64,000 bases of DNA, from contig JADGFI010000007.1 of assembly GCA_016743945.1 (NCBI GenBank), positions 62,001-126,000 of the forward strand, read 5' to 3'. Below the pieces are notes generated by a model, which saw nothing but the letters and a program-made list of their open reading frames with translations, did not search any database and was not told the origin of the DNA. The translations under genes and the position numbers were made by a program. Below, in pieces: positions 27,853 through 38,151 of the stretch (positions within the stretch are counted from its first letter, which is position 1; each line of letters opens with the position of its first letter). The DNA comes from Desulfobacteraceae bacterium. GTDB taxonomy: Bacteria; Desulfobacterota; Desulfobacteria; Desulfobacterales; Desulfobacteraceae.

Positions 27853-29154
27853 ATGGAAAACAAACAAGATATCCACACCGATCTTGTGATTATCGGCGCT
27901 GGCATGGCGGGCATGGCGGCTGCTGTGTTCGCGGCAAACCGCAGTCTATCCGGGGTGGTGGTGGGGGGAGCTGGTGCCTTTGAATATGCCAGCGGCTTGC
28001 TGGATCTATGGGCATTAACCTCTCCTGAAACAGGGTTTTGCAAAAATCCCTGGCAGGCGCTTGCTAGGATTTCAAAATTTTATCCTTCCCATCCTTTGTT
28101 AAAAATTCCTGAAACCAATATTAAAACGGCCTTTGACGAACTGACACAGGGGCTGGCCCAAGGCGGACTGACCTATGGAGGGCTGCCCCGGGAAAATAGC
28201 TCGATTATGACCGCATTTGGAACAGCCAAGCCCACCTACAGATTTCCTTTGACCATGGCCAATAATGTCACAGCCCTTACAGATAAAAAACCGCTGCTGC
28301 TCCTGGATTTCCAAGGGTTGCGGGAATTTCGGGCTAAATTTGTTCAGCAGGTTCTGACATCCACTTGGAAAAAGATCAACATTGGGGCCGTTGATTTTCC
28401 GCAAATGTCCCAGCGGTCCGAGCTTTTTACCCCCCTCATGGCCCAGGCCATGGAAGCCGAACAGGTCCAGGACAAACTTGTGGCGGCAATCAAACCCCTG
28501 CTTAGGGATGAACAATTTTTAGGCATGCCCGCCATCCTGGGAATCAACCGTTCCCAAGATATCTTGAACCGTCTTGAACAGCGTTTGGGAATAAAAATAT
28601 TTGAAATCCCCACATCCCCCATATCGGTGCCGGGAATTCGCCTCAAGGAAACCTTTAGGAAAATTCTTAGGGACACATGTATAACCCGGCTGCCGGATCA
28701 GCGTGTCATTTCGGCCGCCCATTCCCCTGACCAGGGGTTTGTCCTGGAGACGGGAACCCCATCCGGCACCCATACAACAAGGATCCAGGCCAAAACCTGC
28801 CTCCTTGCCACCGGTCGTTTTTTAGCAAGGGGACTTGTCGCAGATCGGAAAGGGGTAACAGAAAATGTGTTTAACCTGCCGGTTGATCAACCAACAGACC
28901 GGAAAAACTGGCATGGCACAACTTATTTTGATCCCAGGGGCCACGCCATAAACCTGGCAGGGCTTGCCACGGATGAAAACTTTCGACCCCTTGGTCGAGA
29001 CAATACCCCTGTTCATGGGAATCTTTATGCCGCAGGATCCATTCTGGCAGGCCAGGACTGGATGCGGACCCGTTCCGGTGCCGGCATCTCCATAGCAAGT
29101 GCTTTCCAGGCCATGGGTCATATTGCTTCACATCAGGCCAAAACATCTGCCTGA
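27853..29154 (+). CDS. glpB: anaerobic glycerol-3-phosphate dehydrogenase subunit B
   Basis: A 433-residue flavoprotein with the GlpB start DLVIIGAGMAGMAAAVFAANRS and GAGAFEYASGLLDLWAL, and the C-terminal SILAGQDWMRTRSGAGISIASA. GlpB joins GlpA to electron acceptors via GlpC in E. coli. AAAGGA before the ATG and a 3-nt gap to glpA show co-translation. Confidence 0.9.
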   Translation: MENKQDIHTDLVIIGAGMAGMAAAVFAANRSLSGVVVGGAGAFEYASGLLDLWALTSPETGFCKNPWQALARISKFYPSHPLLKIPETNIKTAFDELTQGLAQGGLTYGGLPRENSSIMTAFGTAKPTYRFPLTMANNVTALTDKKPLLLLDFQGLREFRAKFVQQVLTSTWKKINIGAVDFPQMSQRSELFTPLMAQAMEAEQVQDKLVAAIKPLLRDEQFLGMPAILGINRSQDILNRLEQRLGIKIFEIPTSPISVPGIRLKETFRKILRDTCITRLPDQRVISAAHSPDQGFVLETGTPSGTHTTRIQAKTCLLATGRFLARGLVADRKGVTENVFNLPVDQPTDRKNWHGTTYFDPRGHAINLAGLATDENFRPLGRDNTPVHGNLYAAGSILAGQDWMRTRSGAGISIASAFQAMGHIASHQAKTSA

Positions 29155-29258
29155 TCCTGTTTGTTTATCTGTACCCCTTTTTTTTATTGGGATCTGTATC
29201 TTTTCTTTTGTGTTCAAATTTCCCATAATAAATAAAACCCTATAAAAAGGAGACGTGT

Positions 29259-30200
29259 ATGACCGGAAAGCCTCATCCTCATTCCCTTGCAGTCGGATAT
29301 TTGTTCGCTCTGGGTGCCACTGCCATCTGGTCAGGAAATTTTATAGTGGCAAGGGGGTTAAGTGACCACATCCCTCCAGTGAGTCTGGCCTTTTTCCGGT
29401 GGATGACCGCAGTGCTCGTCTTTGCCCCCTTTGCCGTTAAAGGTCTGATTCAAGAATGGCCTGCAATCCGGCAGCATCTGGTTTATTTTGGTATCACCTC
29501 TTTTATCGGTATCACCTCTTTTAACACCTTTATTTACATTGCCGGCCATACCACCACAGCCATGAACCTGTCCCTGATTGCCATCACCTTTCCTATTTTT
29601 ATTATGATTTTTTCAAGAATATTGTACCAGGAAGTTTTTTCCATTCAAAAAGGGATCGGTGTCGTTCTGGTTCTCACAGGGGTTGTGTTTCTCATCACCA
29701 AAGGGGCCTTGTCCACCATCATGAATATCTCCTTTGCCATTGGTGATCTGTGGATGCTGGCAGCCTCTATTCTTTTCGCCGTTTACAGCCTATTGCTGAA
29801 GCAAAAACCCCAGAGGATCAGTGTGAATACCCTTCAATTTACCTGTTTTGTAATGGGGCTTTTCTTTTTACTGCCCTTTTTTGTCTGGGAACAGGGTCAG
29901 GTATCAGCCCAGGGGAATTATCTGAATCAAACCACTATCCCGGCCATTCTCTATGTGGGGATTTTTGCTTCCCTGTGTGCCTTTGTCCTCTGGAACCAGG
30001 CCATTGTTACCCTGGGGCCGTCCAAGGCCGGGATGGTCTATTATACCCTGCCGTTGTTCAGCGGGGTTCTCGGGGTTTTGTTTTTGAATGAAACCATCGG
30101 GTTAATTCGTTTTTTGAGTATGGTGCTGATTTTTTCCGGAATTGTGATGACCAACCGGGACGCCAAACCGGCTGCCCAAAAAAAATCGGAGAAGCCATGA
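29259..30200 (+). CDS. EamA/DMT family permease
   Basis: A 313-residue inner-membrane protein with ten predicted helices in two EamA repeats (first about 10-140, second about 160-300); the start WSGNFIVARGL and the end IRFLSMVLIFSGIVM are typical of RhaT/YdcZ-like metabolite exporters. AAGGAG precedes the ATG. About 100 nt downstream of glpB but with its own leader; cargo unknown. Confidence 0.85.
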   Translation: MTGKPHPHSLAVGYLFALGATAIWSGNFIVARGLSDHIPPVSLAFFRWMTAVLVFAPFAVKGLIQEWPAIRQHLVYFGITSFIGITSFNTFIYIAGHTTTAMNLSLIAITFPIFIMIFSRILYQEVFSIQKGIGVVLVLTGVVFLITKGALSTIMNISFAIGDLWMLAASILFAVYSLLLKQKPQRISVNTLQFTCFVMGLFFLLPFFVWEQGQVSAQGNYLNQTTIPAILYVGIFASLCAFVLWNQAIVTLGPSKAGMVYYTLPLFSGVLGVLFLNETIGLIRFLSMVLIFSGIVMTNRDAKPAAQKKSEKP

Positions 30201-30207
30201 TTATATC

Positions 30208-30256
30208 GGCCTGTTTATTTAATCAAAAACAGGCCAAAAAATTTCACGGCCTGTTT
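30208..30256 (-). terminator. terminator with three GGCCTGTTT arms
   Basis: Between two convergent genes, GGCCTGTTT occurs at 30208 and 30248 and its complement AAACAGGCC at 30227. On the minus strand AAACAGGCC-N-GGCCTGTTT followed by TTGATT forms a terminator for the peptide-importer operon; on the plus strand the other pairing gives a hairpin after eamA. Confidence 0.65.
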
Positions 30257-30280
30257 CCAATTAAATAAAATACCGGGGAT

Positions 30281-31873
30281 TTAAGACTTGAACCACCAGC
30301 GTTCAACGTTTTTGTGTCCATCCATTTCCATATGGGCGGAGATGGGGCCATGGGCAAGTTTTTTAGAATGGGCCTCAACAATTTGATTAAACATGGGAAC
30401 TACGGCGCCACCATTGTCCTTGCATATTTCCTGCATCTGGGTATAAAGCTGTTGTCTTTTGTCTTCATTTAGCTCTGCCCGGGCTTCTTTCAGCAGCTGG
30501 TTGAACGTGTCATGGCTCCAATGGGTATCATTCCAGGGGGCACCGGCTGCATAGGCAACCGAAAACATCATATCCTCGACAGGACGTCCGGACCAATAGC
30601 ACATGCACCATTCTTTTTTCGTCCAGACATTGTTCCAGTATCCATCGGAAGGTTCCCGGACCACATTGATCTTAATACCGGCTTTTTTAGCGCTTTCCTG
30701 GTAAAGCACGGCGGCATCCACGGCGCCGGAAAAGGCTGCATCCGAGGCATGGAGATTAAAGGTGTGGTCCAGCATCCCCGCCTTTTTCATGTAAAAGTTT
30801 GCCTTGTCCGGATCATAGGTGCGTTGTTTAAGGTTGGCCGCCTGGTACCGGTTCACCGAAGAAATAGGATGGTCATTGCCAACTTCTCCATACCCCTTGA
30901 GAATCGTTTTAACCATTTCTTCACGGTTAACGGCTAATTTTAATGCCATGCGGACATTGTTGTCCGTATATGGCTTTTGGTCCACCAGCATGGGAGCCGT
31001 ATAATGCATGGTTCCAGTGACAGCGGTCACATTGATGCCGGGCATTTTTTTCAGCAGATGCACGGTTTTAACATCCGCCCGGTCAATGGCATCAACCCGG
31101 CCGGTTTTTAAGGCATTGGTCCTGGCGTTGACGTCCACAATGGCAAGGGTTTCAATTTCATTAAAATGGGCCCGGTCTGTTCTCCAATAATTGGGATTTC
31201 GTTTTGTCAGGGCTCGAACACCGGGTTCCCAATCTTCCAGTATATACCCGCCGGTACCGATTCCTTTCTCCCAGTCTTTACCTTGGGTTCCGTCGGGATA
31301 AATCCTCAGGTGATAATCTCCCATGATAAAAGGAAAATCAGCACTGCCCTGGTCAAGCTCAAACACGACACTGTGTTTTCCGTCCGCTTTTATATTTTGA
31401 ACGCTTTTTAAAAACGGTTTTGCTGCGGATTTTGATTCTTTACCCCGGTGGTGGTTGATGGAAAAAATCACATCTTGGGCTGTCAGGGTTTTGCCGTTGT
31501 GGAATTCAACGCCTTTGCGGAGTTTAAAGGTCCAGATTTTCGCATCTGCCGATGCCTCCCATCCTGTTGCCAGTTCAGGAACCGGTTTGAAATTATGGTC
31601 AATTTCCACAAGGCAATTGCTCAATTGGGTGCTGACATTAATGGGGTGGCCGGCAAGAAGGGTTGCCGGATCAAGGGAGTCAGAGGTGGCTCCTCCGGTC
31701 ATTGCCTGTCTGAAGGTTCCGCCCTTTTGGGGCGTTGCTGCCATGGCATTACCGGTAAAAAAAGCAGGTGACAAGGCGGCTGTCACCCCCAGGGCTGAGA
31801 GCCCTGTCATAAACTGTCTTCGGGAGATTTTTTTTTGATTAAACATCTGTGTTAAAAACGATAGATCCGTCAT
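30281..31873 (-). CDS. peptide/nickel-type ABC substrate-binding protein, Tat-exported
   Basis: A 530-residue family 5 solute-binding protein (DppA/OppA class). The N-terminus has a twin-arginine motif, SRRQFMTGLSALGVTAALSP, so it should be exported folded through Tat. The mature part has GATSDSLDPATLLAGHPINVS and WTFKLRKGVEFHNGKTLTAQDVIFS. Last gene of a dppB-dppC-dppDF-dppA operon; AAGGAG before ATG. Ligand (oligopeptide or other) is not determined. Confidence 0.88.
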   Translation of the reverse strand: MTDLSFLTQMFNQKKISRRQFMTGLSALGVTAALSPAFFTGNAMAATPQKGGTFRQAMTGGATSDSLDPATLLAGHPINVSTQLSNCLVEIDHNFKPVPELATGWEASADAKIWTFKLRKGVEFHNGKTLTAQDVIFSINHHRGKESKSAAKPFLKSVQNIKADGKHSVVFELDQGSADFPFIMGDYHLRIYPDGTQGKDWEKGIGTGGYILEDWEPGVRALTKRNPNYWRTDRAHFNEIETLAIVDVNARTNALKTGRVDAIDRADVKTVHLLKKMPGINVTAVTGTMHYTAPMLVDQKPYTDNNVRMALKLAVNREEMVKTILKGYGEVGNDHPISSVNRYQAANLKQRTYDPDKANFYMKKAGMLDHTFNLHASDAAFSGAVDAAVLYQESAKKAGIKINVVREPSDGYWNNVWTKKEWCMCYWSGRPVEDMMFSVAYAAGAPWNDTHWSHDTFNQLLKEARAELNEDKRQQLYTQMQEICKDNGGAVVPMFNQIVEAHSKKLAHGPISAHMEMDGHKNVERWWFKS

Positions 31874-31913
31874 ATTTTCTTCTCCTTATAAAATTAATGG
31901 GTGCATGATTGAA

Positions 31914-33530
31914 TCAGATGAAGGTTGAGGGACGGTTTTCCAGTAGGTTGTCCAGCCAGTCCGGATCCATTTCCGGAATGGATGCCAAAAGCTTATCCGT
32001 ATATTCATGATGGGGCGGGGACAAAACTTTTTTCTTTTCGCCCTGTTCGATGATCTTGCCTTCCAGCATGATCACAATTTTATCTGCAATGGCCTTGACC
32101 GTGGCAAGGTCGTGGGTGATAAACAGGTAGGACATGTTTGTTTTATTTTGCAGATCCTGTAACAAATTGAGTATGCCTTCTGCCACCAGTTGGTCTAAGG
32201 CTGACGTGATTTCATCGCATATGATCAGGTCCGGTTCCGCTGCCAGGGCACGGGCAATGCAGATCCGCTGTTTTTCCCCGCCTGAAAGCTCTGTGGTCAG
32301 GCGGTCAATATAGATATCCGGGTCAAGTTCGATGTCCCTTAACAGATCCTTGATTCGATCTTCCGCTTGTTTGCCCCTGATCCCAAAGTAAAATTGAAGA
32401 GGCCGGCCAATGACTTTTCTAACAGTATGTTTGGGGTTTAAGGCCGTGTCCGGCATCTGATAGATCATCTGCATTCTTCTCAAATCTTCTTTTTTTCTCT
32501 TTTTCAATGATCGGGGCAGTTTTTTTCCAAAAAACCGAATACTGCCATTGTTGGCGGGAAGAAGACCTGTAATCACTTTTGCCAAGGTGCTTTTTCCACT
32601 GCCGGATTCACCGACCAGGGCAACCGTTCTGCCTTTTCTAACGACAAGATCAATATCTTCAAGTACATTATCTTGTCCTGTGTAGGATGCATCAACATCC
32701 TCGATTTTAAGGATCACGTCCATTTTATCTGTAATACTTTTTTCTTCCCTTAATGTCCTGACATTCAGCAGCTCCCGGGTGTACTTTTTTTTGGGATTTT
32801 TAATCAATTCCCTTGTTTCACCCTCTTCAACCAGCCTGCCATTTCTTAATACCATTATTCGGTGGGCGACCTGGGCCACCACCGCCAGATCGTGTGTGAT
32901 ATAAAGGGCGGCCTTGTTCATTTTTTCCGTTATTTCCTTGACCGCAGCCAGAACTTCAATTTGGGTGGTAACATCCAGAGCCGTGGTGGGTTCATCAAAC
33001 ACAATGATATCCGGTTTGCAGGACATGGCCATGGCCACCATGGTTCTTTGGAGCTGACCGCCGGATAGTTCGTGGGGATATCGGTATCCGATTGTTTCAG
33101 GTGCGGGTAAAAATAGCCGTCGATAAATCTCAATCGCATCTTTTTCAGCTTCCCTATAGCCCATGATCCCGTGGTGGACGGGGGCTTCTGCATATTGCTT
33201 TATAACACGATGGGAGGGATTAAAGGAGGCGGCCGCACTCTGGGCCACATAGGCAATTTTTGATCCCCTGGCCAGTCTCAAATCCTCATCATCGGCATCA
33301 AACAGTTCGATCCCCTCAAGGTTTATGGATCCGGATGCAAGGCGGCATCCCTGGCGTGTGTACCCCATGGCTGCCAGACCGATGGTGGATTTACCGGCAC
33401 CGGATTCACCGATAAGTCCAAGGACTTCTCCTCTTTTTAAATTAAGGCTGATGTTGCGGACAATGGGCTGCCAACGGTCTTCGTAAAAGGCTTCAATATA
33501 GAGGTTTTTTATTTCGAGCAGATTGTTCAT
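31914..33530 (-). CDS. fused DppD-DppF ATPase of a peptide ABC importer
   Basis: A 538-residue double ATPase. Half one: GESGAGKST, LSGGQLQR, DIIVFDEPTTALDV. Half two (from about 265): GESGSGKST, LSGGEKQR, DLIICDEITSALDQ. The two are joined by a short linker after the DppD-like half. Fusion of the two ATPases, which are separate in E. coli Dpp, is also known in GsiA-type systems. AGGAGG before ATG; between permease and binding-protein genes. Confidence 0.9.
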   Translation of the reverse strand: MNNLLEIKNLYIEAFYEDRWQPIVRNISLNLKRGEVLGLIGESGAGKSTIGLAAMGYTRQGCRLASGSINLEGIELFDADDEDLRLARGSKIAYVAQSAAASFNPSHRVIKQYAEAPVHHGIMGYREAEKDAIEIYRRLFLPAPETIGYRYPHELSGGQLQRTMVAMAMSCKPDIIVFDEPTTALDVTTQIEVLAAVKEITEKMNKAALYITHDLAVVAQVAHRIMVLRNGRLVEEGETRELIKNPKKKYTRELLNVRTLREEKSITDKMDVILKIEDVDASYTGQDNVLEDIDLVVRKGRTVALVGESGSGKSTLAKVITGLLPANNGSIRFFGKKLPRSLKKRKKEDLRRMQMIYQMPDTALNPKHTVRKVIGRPLQFYFGIRGKQAEDRIKDLLRDIELDPDIYIDRLTTELSGGEKQRICIARALAAEPDLIICDEITSALDQLVAEGILNLLQDLQNKTNMSYLFITHDLATVKAIADKIVIMLEGKIIEQGEKKKVLSPPHHEYTDKLLASIPEMDPDWLDNLLENRPSTFI

Positions 33531-33568
33531 CTTATTCTCCTCCTCTTATTTTTTTTATCTGATTTTTT

Positions 33569-34387
33569 TTATTCATGGAGCCCACTGGATAAGTGTAAAA
33601 ACCAGTCAACAATTAAATTGACCCCCACGGTTAAAAATGCAATGGCTCCGGCCGGGATAAGCGGGATATAGATGCCAAAGGTGATGGCCCCGGCATTTTC
33701 CCTGACCATTCCTCCCCAGTCTGACAGCGGCGGCTGCAGGCCCAGTCCCAGAAAACTTAAGGAGGCAATAAAAAGGAATACAAAGCAGAACCTCAGGCCG
33801 AATTCCGCAATGAGCGGCGGCATGGCATTGGGTAAAATTTCTTGTCGTATGATCCACCAAAGCCCCTCTCCCCTCAGCCGGGCAGCCTCCACAAATTCCA
33901 TCACTTCAATATCCATGGCAACCGCCCTGGATAATCTATAGACCCGTGTGGAATCTAAAATAGCGATGGTGAAAATCAAGGTGGTGATGGATGATCCCAG
34001 CACGGATAAAATCATCAAAGCGAAAATAAGGGTTGGAAATGCCATGATGATATCAATTGCCCGGCTTAATGCCTGATCCGTCCAGCCGCCTTTAACAGCG
34101 GCAATAAAGCCTAAAAAGGATCCAAGGGAAAATGATAAAATGGTGGTGATAAACGCAAGGGCGATTGTATTCCTTGCTCCAAAGACCATTCGGGAAAAAA
34201 GATCTCTTCCAATGTGGTCGGTGCCGAAATAAAATCGGGCAGAAGAAACTTCCCACACATCCCCGACCACACTTGTTTCCCCATGGGGGGCGATCAGGGG
34301 GGCAAACACAGCAACAAGAACATTCAGGATGACGATGGCCATGCCGATCCGGGCGGAAAGAGGGGAGTGTTGTAATAATTTGAGCAC
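33569..34387 (-). CDS. peptide ABC importer permease, DppC-like
   Basis: A 272-residue permease with a DppC-type start (LSARIGMAIVILNVLVAVFAPLIAPHGE), HIGRDLFSRMVFGAR and the EAA loop EFVEAARLRGEGLWWIIRQEILPN near residue 165-188. Starts with GTG after GGGG; 14 nt after the DppB-like gene. Confidence 0.88.
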   Translation of the reverse strand: MLKLLQHSPLSARIGMAIVILNVLVAVFAPLIAPHGETSVVGDVWEVSSARFYFGTDHIGRDLFSRMVFGARNTIALAFITTILSFSLGSFLGFIAAVKGGWTDQALSRAIDIIMAFPTLIFALMILSVLGSSITTLIFTIAILDSTRVYRLSRAVAMDIEVMEFVEAARLRGEGLWWIIRQEILPNAMPPLIAEFGLRFCFVFLFIASLSFLGLGLQPPLSDWGGMVRENAGAITFGIYIPLIPAGAIAFLTVGVNLIVDWFLHLSSGLHE

Positions 34388-34401
34388 AGTAGAATTCCCC
34401 T

Positions 34402-35361
34402 TTAAATTTGGGATTGTCGAAGTTTCGGGTTGGAAAGCATGGACAGGATATCCGCGGTAAGATTTAGAAAAATATAGGTAATGGAAAAGATCAATCCCGA
34501 TGCCTGGACCACGGGAAGATCCCTCTTAGCCACTGAATCAACCAGCAATTGCCCCAGTCCCGGATATACAAATACCACTTCAACAATGACAACCCCCACA
34601 ATAAGATATGCCAGGTTCACGGCAACCACATTGATCACCGGGGAGAGGGAGTTGGGAAAGGCATGGTGATAGATGATTCTCAATCGCGTTATCCCTTTGA
34701 TTTGGGCCATTTCAATATAGCTACTGGCCAGCACATTAATAATGGCAGCCCTTGTCTGGCGCATCATGTGTGCCGTCACCACACAGGTGAGTGTCAGAGA
34801 AGGCAGTAAAATTGCATATATTTTGCTGCAAAACCCCATGTTTTTATCAATAATGGAGAGACTTGGAAAAAGATTCAGCTTAACCGACAAGAGGCTGATC
34901 AGGATATAGGCAATAAAAAATTCCGGGAAGGAAATAAAAGAAAGGGTGGTGGTTGAGATCAATTTGTCAAAAAAGGTATTTCGATAAAATGCCGCCAGCA
35001 TACCCAGAAAAATTGCCAGGGGAACCGCTATCATAGCAGTTGATAGGGCCAGAAACAGGGTGTTGGAGAGCCGCCAGCCGATTAATTCGAAAACAGGCCT
35101 GCCATTGGCCAGGGAGGTGCCGAAATCTCCATGGACAAAATCATTTAGCCATTCACCATATCGAATGTGGGGCGGCAAATCCAGTTTGAGTTCTTTTCTA
35201 AAGGCCGCCACCGTCTCGGGTGTGGCCGATTGGCCCAGGACGGTCTCGGCCACGTCCCCGGGCAGAATCTCAACGCCAATAAAGATAATCACCGAGATAA
35301 CAAATATGGTTATAAGGCTTGCACCCCAGCGTTTGAGAATTAAAATTAAAACATTTTTCAT
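34402..35361 (-). CDS. peptide ABC importer permease, DppB-like
   Basis: A 319-residue permease, first gene of the operon. ILKRWGASLITIFVISVIIFIGVEILPGDVAE and the EAA-type loop SSYIEMAQIKGITRLRIIYHHAFPNSLSP are characteristic of DppB. Upstream (35362-35588) is A/T-rich with a perfect TATAAT on the minus strand near 35397, but no convincing -35 box. Confidence 0.88.
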   Translation of the reverse strand: MKNVLILILKRWGASLITIFVISVIIFIGVEILPGDVAETVLGQSATPETVAAFRKELKLDLPPHIRYGEWLNDFVHGDFGTSLANGRPVFELIGWRLSNTLFLALSTAMIAVPLAIFLGMLAAFYRNTFFDKLISTTTLSFISFPEFFIAYILISLLSVKLNLFPSLSIIDKNMGFCSKIYAILLPSLTLTCVVTAHMMRQTRAAIINVLASSYIEMAQIKGITRLRIIYHHAFPNSLSPVINVVAVNLAYLIVGVVIVEVVFVYPGLGQLLVDSVAKRDLPVVQASGLIFSITYIFLNLTADILSMLSNPKLRQSQI

Positions 35362-35588
35362 GTATGACTCGATTGTATTTTTTAGTTGACAATTATAAAT
35401 ATTTAATAAATATATCGAGTACTAACTAATTTGTCAAATGCTCCTTTTTTATAAACTTTGAATTTGCTTGGTTATTTGCCTGAGGAACATTGTTTATCCG
35501 GGGCTAAAAAGCATTGTGTTCGATGGATTAATTATCGATTTAAACCAATGCCTCTTTTATAAGGATCCCCTGTTTTGTAACGGGTTTT

Positions 35589-36974
35589 TTAATCTGTTTT
35601 GGGTTTTAAATAGGAGGGGAGAAGGTCATAAACCTCCCGTGGTGTCTTGATACTTCTTCTGTTGTCAATTTTTAAAATATTATCTGATTTATATTCACTG
35701 AGATCCAGAGGATTAGAGTTGTCGGATAGGGTTTTCCCCTGGGTGTCTGTAAAGGGTATGATCAGAGGACCGGCACTTTCAAGAACATACCCCATCTGTC
35801 CGTTTCTCAGATAAACAATACTTCCTGCAGGATAAATTCCAATACTTTTTACAAAGGAGTGGAGGATATATTGCATTATATTATCTTTTTTGGCATAGCT
35901 TCTGAAAATGTCAGTGACCACATTAATCTGGTTAAACGCTTCTTTATAACACCGCTTTGAGGTCATGGCATCGTATATGTCAGAAAGTTTGCATATTTTA
36001 ACATAAGCGGGAAGTTCGTTGGGTTCCTTGTCCAGGGGATACCCTTTTTCCTGGCCCTTAAAGAGGGGGGCATGATGGTATTTAACCGTATTCGTTAGAA
36101 AAGGATTGTTTAGTTTGTTCTTTTCCAAAATTTTTATACCATATTCATAGGAGTGCCTCTTTATTTCATCAAATTCAGCCGGTGTGATTTTTCCGGGTTT
36201 GTTGAGTATTTCATCCTTGACCATTACTTTTCCAATGTCATGGAGGAAAAACCCCGTGCAGATATGTTCAATTTCATCTTTTTGAAAACATTTGTATGCT
36301 TCTTCGGATTTTTTTTCTGTATTGCTGAAGGGAGAAGAATCAAGTTCTTGTTTTGTGTTAAGATGAGTGTTTATAAACGCGCTGAAAGTGGTGTTAAAGC
36401 TATTGACGACAGCTGTTCCAATGGCGCATACGTTTATGGAATGGTTGTAAAGGTAATCGTCATAGGAAAAGATTTCTTTTGTGAGATAGGAAAAAGGATT
36501 GTCCTCGATTGTCAGAAATGCGACAAGATCACGGACATCTGAATACACTTCATCATAATCAAAATTCCCCCCGGTTTCTTTGATATCCCCCAGAACTTTT
36601 TTAATGGTGTCCTTGGCACCGTTGTACTTTTCCGTGGAAATCCTTTTGAGTTCCTGTATTTCAAAAACCCGTTTTTCAATTCCGCCTAAAACAGGGGGCT
36701 TTTGGGATTCTATGGTTTCAAATGATCCATCTTTATCGAAAATAATAGAATTTCCGTTTGCATCCCAAACACCGCAATTATTATCTGAACTGAAAGGTAT
36801 GGAGGTGATCCCGTTTTCTTTTATGAACTCTAAGGGTTTTAGTGTATTCACGATGACATTTTTATCAAGCAGCAGTATTCCCTGCTCATTATAAACATCT
36901 ATTCCTGTGGTTATTTTTCCGCCCTCTTCGACGATTTTTATGAGAATATCAATTGCAACTGCATTTTTTACCAT
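35589..36974 (-). CDS. HD-GYP domain protein (probable c-di-GMP phosphodiesterase)
   Basis: About 461 residues. The C-terminal half has HDIGK, HSYEYG, HHAPLFKGQEKGYP and LSDIYDAMTSKRCYK, the HD and GYP elements of c-di-GMP phosphodiesterases; the usual HHE-x-DG part is altered to HHAPLFKG, so activity is not certain. The N-terminal 130 residues have no recognised domain. ATG at 36974 has CGGAG 6 nt before it and is preferred over an upstream start at 36992. Single gene. Confidence 0.82.
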   Translation of the reverse strand: MVKNAVAIDILIKIVEEGGKITTGIDVYNEQGILLLDKNVIVNTLKPLEFIKENGITSIPFSSDNNCGVWDANGNSIIFDKDGSFETIESQKPPVLGGIEKRVFEIQELKRISTEKYNGAKDTIKKVLGDIKETGGNFDYDEVYSDVRDLVAFLTIEDNPFSYLTKEIFSYDDYLYNHSINVCAIGTAVVNSFNTTFSAFINTHLNTKQELDSSPFSNTEKKSEEAYKCFQKDEIEHICTGFFLHDIGKVMVKDEILNKPGKITPAEFDEIKRHSYEYGIKILEKNKLNNPFLTNTVKYHHAPLFKGQEKGYPLDKEPNELPAYVKICKLSDIYDAMTSKRCYKEAFNQINVVTDIFRSYAKKDNIMQYILHSFVKSIGIYPAGSIVYLRNGQMGYVLESAGPLIIPFTDTQGKTLSDNSNPLDLSEYKSDNILKIDNRRSIKTPREVYDLLPSYLKPKTD

Positions 36975-37491
36975 GTAATCTCCGTTATTCATTCAATAAA
37001 AAAAAGTTTTTCGGTTTGGATATGGTTTTACCACAAGTCAGATTGGCGGAAAATAATTATACATTGAAACCGAATAAAATTTCAATCGAAAATAGTTTAT
37101 TTCTTTCATATCAGTCCTGTTAATTTTTATGTCCTTTTGTTTAGATCTTTCTTGTATCAGGGTTGATTCCCTGCATTCTGTCGAACATGCTTGTCGAAAA
37201 ATGATTCCCATGGTAAACTTTAGAAATTGAACGCCTTTTTTTGCGAATTTTCAACATGGATTATATTCTGGTAGCATTTTTGGCCGCAAAAAGAACCACC
37301 CTATATAATGCCGTGGGGGACAAAAATATGGCCCCTGCATATGCTGTTTCGATTCATGGGTGTTTTTTTTGTCCGGCGGCACTTGGGAAATGCGTTGTAC
37401 AGAAGGGGCTTTGCCAGTGAACCCTTTGAATTACCGTTGCTGTCATATTATGCCAATCCCTTTAACCACTGAGCAATTGAGAAAATAAACC
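36975..37491. other. non-coding gap
   Basis: About 515 bases without a credible reading frame. A/T-rich near 36990-37130; TGTCGAAC/TTGTCGAAA near 37178 forms a loose direct repeat. It must hold promoters for the HD-GYP gene and the CBM9-like gene, but none matches a consensus well. Confidence 0.5.
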
Positions 37492-38151
37492 ATGCGCTGC
37501 AAAATACCAAGACAAATAATCCTTCCCATGAGTGATGCCGTTTGGGACAGGTCCCCGTGGAAAGAGATCCCTTTCCAGCAGCTCCAAAACCATATGGGGA
37601 AAAAACCCGATCATTTCCCAAGGGCAGAGGTGAAGATCGCCTATGACGAGATGGCGATATATGTGATGTTTCAGGTAGCCGACAGGTATGTTCGGGCGGT
37701 TGCTGTTGCGCATCAGGACAATGTTTGGGAGGACAGTTGTGTTGAATTCTTCTTTACACCGAATTCTGATGTGTCCACGGGCTACTTCAACCTTGAAATA
37801 AATTGTGGGGGTATTTTGCTGTTTCATTTTCAGCCCGGACTCGGAAAAAGCAGGATCGTCCTCCCAAAGAAAGACTGCAACAAGATAAAGGTTGCCCATT
37901 CTCTGCCCCGGATTGTTGAACCGGAAATCAAAGAACCGGTTACATGGACCGTTGCCTACTCGATTCCCCTGGCCTTGCTGAAAAGATATTGTCCGGTGAT
38001 CTTGCCAGGGCCAGGGGTTGAATGGCGAGCAAATTTTTACAAATGCGGCGACAAGACCTCCCATCCCCACTGGCTGACATGGTCGTTGGTTGATTCCCCC
38101 AGACCGAATTTCCATCTGCCCCTGTCATTTGGGATATTGGAATTCCAATGA
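37492..38151 (+). CDS. CBM9-like (carbohydrate-binding family 9) domain protein
   Basis: A 219-residue protein occupied by one CBM9-like beta-sandwich: ILPMSDAVWDRSPWKEIPF, AYDEMAIYVMFQVAD, VWEDSCVEFFF, and GVEWRANFYKCGD near the end. Stand-alone members are common and poorly understood. No signal peptide, so it is cytoplasmic, unusual for a carbohydrate-binding fold. No operon partner. Confidence 0.8.
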   Translation: MRCKIPRQIILPMSDAVWDRSPWKEIPFQQLQNHMGKKPDHFPRAEVKIAYDEMAIYVMFQVADRYVRAVAVAHQDNVWEDSCVEFFFTPNSDVSTGYFNLEINCGGILLFHFQPGLGKSRIVLPKKDCNKIKVAHSLPRIVEPEIKEPVTWTVAYSIPLALLKRYCPVILPGPGVEWRANFYKCGDKTSHPHWLTWSLVDSPRPNFHLPLSFGILEFQ

